Shown here in pieces: positions 6,442-7,246 of a stretch of DNA of 7,246 nt. Source of the DNA: Aequorivita sp. (GTDB lineage Bacteria > Bacteroidota > Bacteroidia > Flavobacteriales > Flavobacteriaceae); NCBI GenBank assembly GCA_020435865.1, contig JAGQYZ010000062.1, positions 1 through 7,246 on the forward strand, in the 5' to 3' direction. The position numbers and the translations under genes were made by a program. How positions within the stretch are numbered: the first letter of the stretch is position 1; each line of letters starts with the position of its first letter. Under the pieces are notes generated by a model that did no database searches, was not told where the DNA came from, and saw only the letters and a list, made by a program, of their open reading frames with translations.

Positions 6442-7246
6442 ATGGTCAATATTCACAATCTTTCTGTTTCCTTTCAAGGCGACTATTTGTTCGAGAAAAT
6501 CACTTTTCAGCTAAAACCAGGAGATCGGGTTGGGTTGGTTGGAAAAAATGGTGCGGGCAAATCTACGTTACTGAAAATAATTGCAGGCGAGCAAGAATAC
6601 GATAGCGGCCAGATAGCTACTGATAAGGAAATATCAATAGGTTTTTTAAAACAGGATATTGATTTTGAAAAGGGGCGAAGCGTTTTGGAAGAATCCTACG
6701 AAGCTTTCACTGAAATAAAAAGGCTCGAAAAACAGCTTACTGAAATTAACACTCAGTTAGCTGAACGAACTGATTACGAAAGCGACGGTTACCACCAATT
6801 GATGGTTGATTTGAATGAAATTCAGCATCAATACGAAATTCACGGAGGTTACAATTACCAAGGTGAAACCGAACGAATTTTACAGGGTTTGGGCTTTCAG
6901 CGGGAAGATTTTACAAAGCTCACCGAAACCTTTTCTGGTGGGTGGCGAATGCGTATTGAATTGGCGAAGCTTTTACTTCAAAACAACGATATTCTTTTGC
7001 TGGATGAGCCCACAAACCACTTAGATATTGAATCCATCCTTTGGCTGGAGGAATTTTTAAAAGGTTATGCTGGAGCCGTTGTAATCGTTTCTCACGACAA
7101 AATGTTTTTGGATAATGTGACGAATCGTACCATTGAAATTTCTCTTGGAAAGATTTATGATTTCAACAAGCCATATACACAGTATTTAGTGCTTCGGAAT
7201 GAGTTGCGCGAACAACAATTAGCTTCACAAAAAAACCAGCAAAAAC
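6442..7246 (+). CDS. ABC-F family ATPase, N-terminal part, runs off the window
   Basis: The first 268 codons of a soluble ABC-F ATPase are present, open to the window edge. ABC-F proteins carry two ATPase domains and no membrane domain, and most act on ribosomes as translation factors or in antibiotic resistance. The first domain is complete. Walker A is GKNGAGKST at 34-42, the signature is FSGGWRMRIELA from 164, Walker B is DILLLDEPTNHLD at 183-195 with catalytic Glu189, and the switch His is His218 in SHDKMF. An arm-like, charged helical insert lies at about 85-140 between Walker A and the signature. From about 250 a Gln/Lys/Glu-rich helix begins the interdomain linker. The sequence resembles the housekeeping YdiF/Uup-like group found in most Bacteroidota rather than a known resistance protein, but the linker and second domain are needed to decide. 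The ATG at 6442 gives the typical MVNIHNLSVSF start. Confidence 0.93.
   Translation, partial: MVNIHNLSVSFQGDYLFEKITFQLKPGDRVGLVGKNGAGKSTLLKIIAGEQEYDSGQIATDKEISIGFLKQDIDFEKGRSVLEESYEAFTEIKRLEKQLTEINTQLAERTDYESDGYHQLMVDLNEIQHQYEIHGGYNYQGETERILQGLGFQREDFTKLTETFSGGWRMRIELAKLLLQNNDILLLDEPTNHLDIESILWLEEFLKGYAGAVVIVSHDKMFLDNVTNRTIEISLGKIYDFNKPYTQYLVLRNELREQQLASQKNQQK

Noticed and set aside
6815..7024. A 69-codon open frame inside the ABC-F gene
   Set aside because: It lies in another frame of a clear ABC-F reading frame that carries Walker A, signature and Walker B motifs.
1..7246. CRISPR arrays, tRNA or rRNA genes, insertion sequences, phage or defence genes
   Set aside because: I saw no regularly spaced repeats, no tRNA-like or rRNA-like segments, no transposase motifs or terminal repeats, and no defence genes; the window is fully accounted for by ordinary chromosomal genes.

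Overview
The window is chromosomal DNA of a Bacteroidota bacterium, most likely family Flavobacteriaceae. The evidence is a complete gldK-gldL-gldM-gldN cluster (type IX secretion and gliding motor), A+T-rich DNA, A/T-rich leaders without Shine-Dalgarno sequences, and promoter-like TAnnTTTG elements. The genus cannot be named from the sequence alone.

Layout. Bases 1-98 hold the 3' end of a gene that resembles the C-terminus of flavobacterial formimidoylglutamase (arginase/HutG family). A 112-bp gap with an A/T hairpin and a weak promoter candidate follows. Then come four co-oriented, closely spaced genes: gldK (211-1584), gldL (1664-2311), gldM (2356-3933) and gldN (3959-4858). A strong intrinsic terminator at 4885-4925 closes this operon. 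Next is a gene for an FAD-dependent oxidoreductase of the DAO fold (4941-5984). It converges on a minus-strand gene for a small zinc-ribbon/two-helix membrane protein of the DUF983 family (5996-6382). From a short divergent promoter region, an ABC-F ATPase gene starts at 6442 and runs off the right edge.

How the genes work together. By knowledge of the family, GldL and GldM form the inner-membrane proton-driven motor. GldM spans the periplasm and contacts the ring made of the outer-membrane lipoprotein GldK and periplasmic GldN. The motor powers protein export through the SprA translocon and, in gliding species, adhesin movement. The charged and polar residues linked to proton coupling in Flavobacterium johnsoniae GldL, and the GldM arginine, are present at matching positions, so the motor looks intact. 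The downstream genes look like ordinary housekeeping neighbours with no demonstrated link to secretion.

Three start sites were moved to internal ATGs: gldN, the oxidoreductase and the DUF983 gene. I found no undescribed system. The points most worth a second look are the motor residues, the loss of the catalytic cysteines in GldK, the terminator placed just before the oxidoreductase start, and the tightly packed divergent promoters at 6383-6441.
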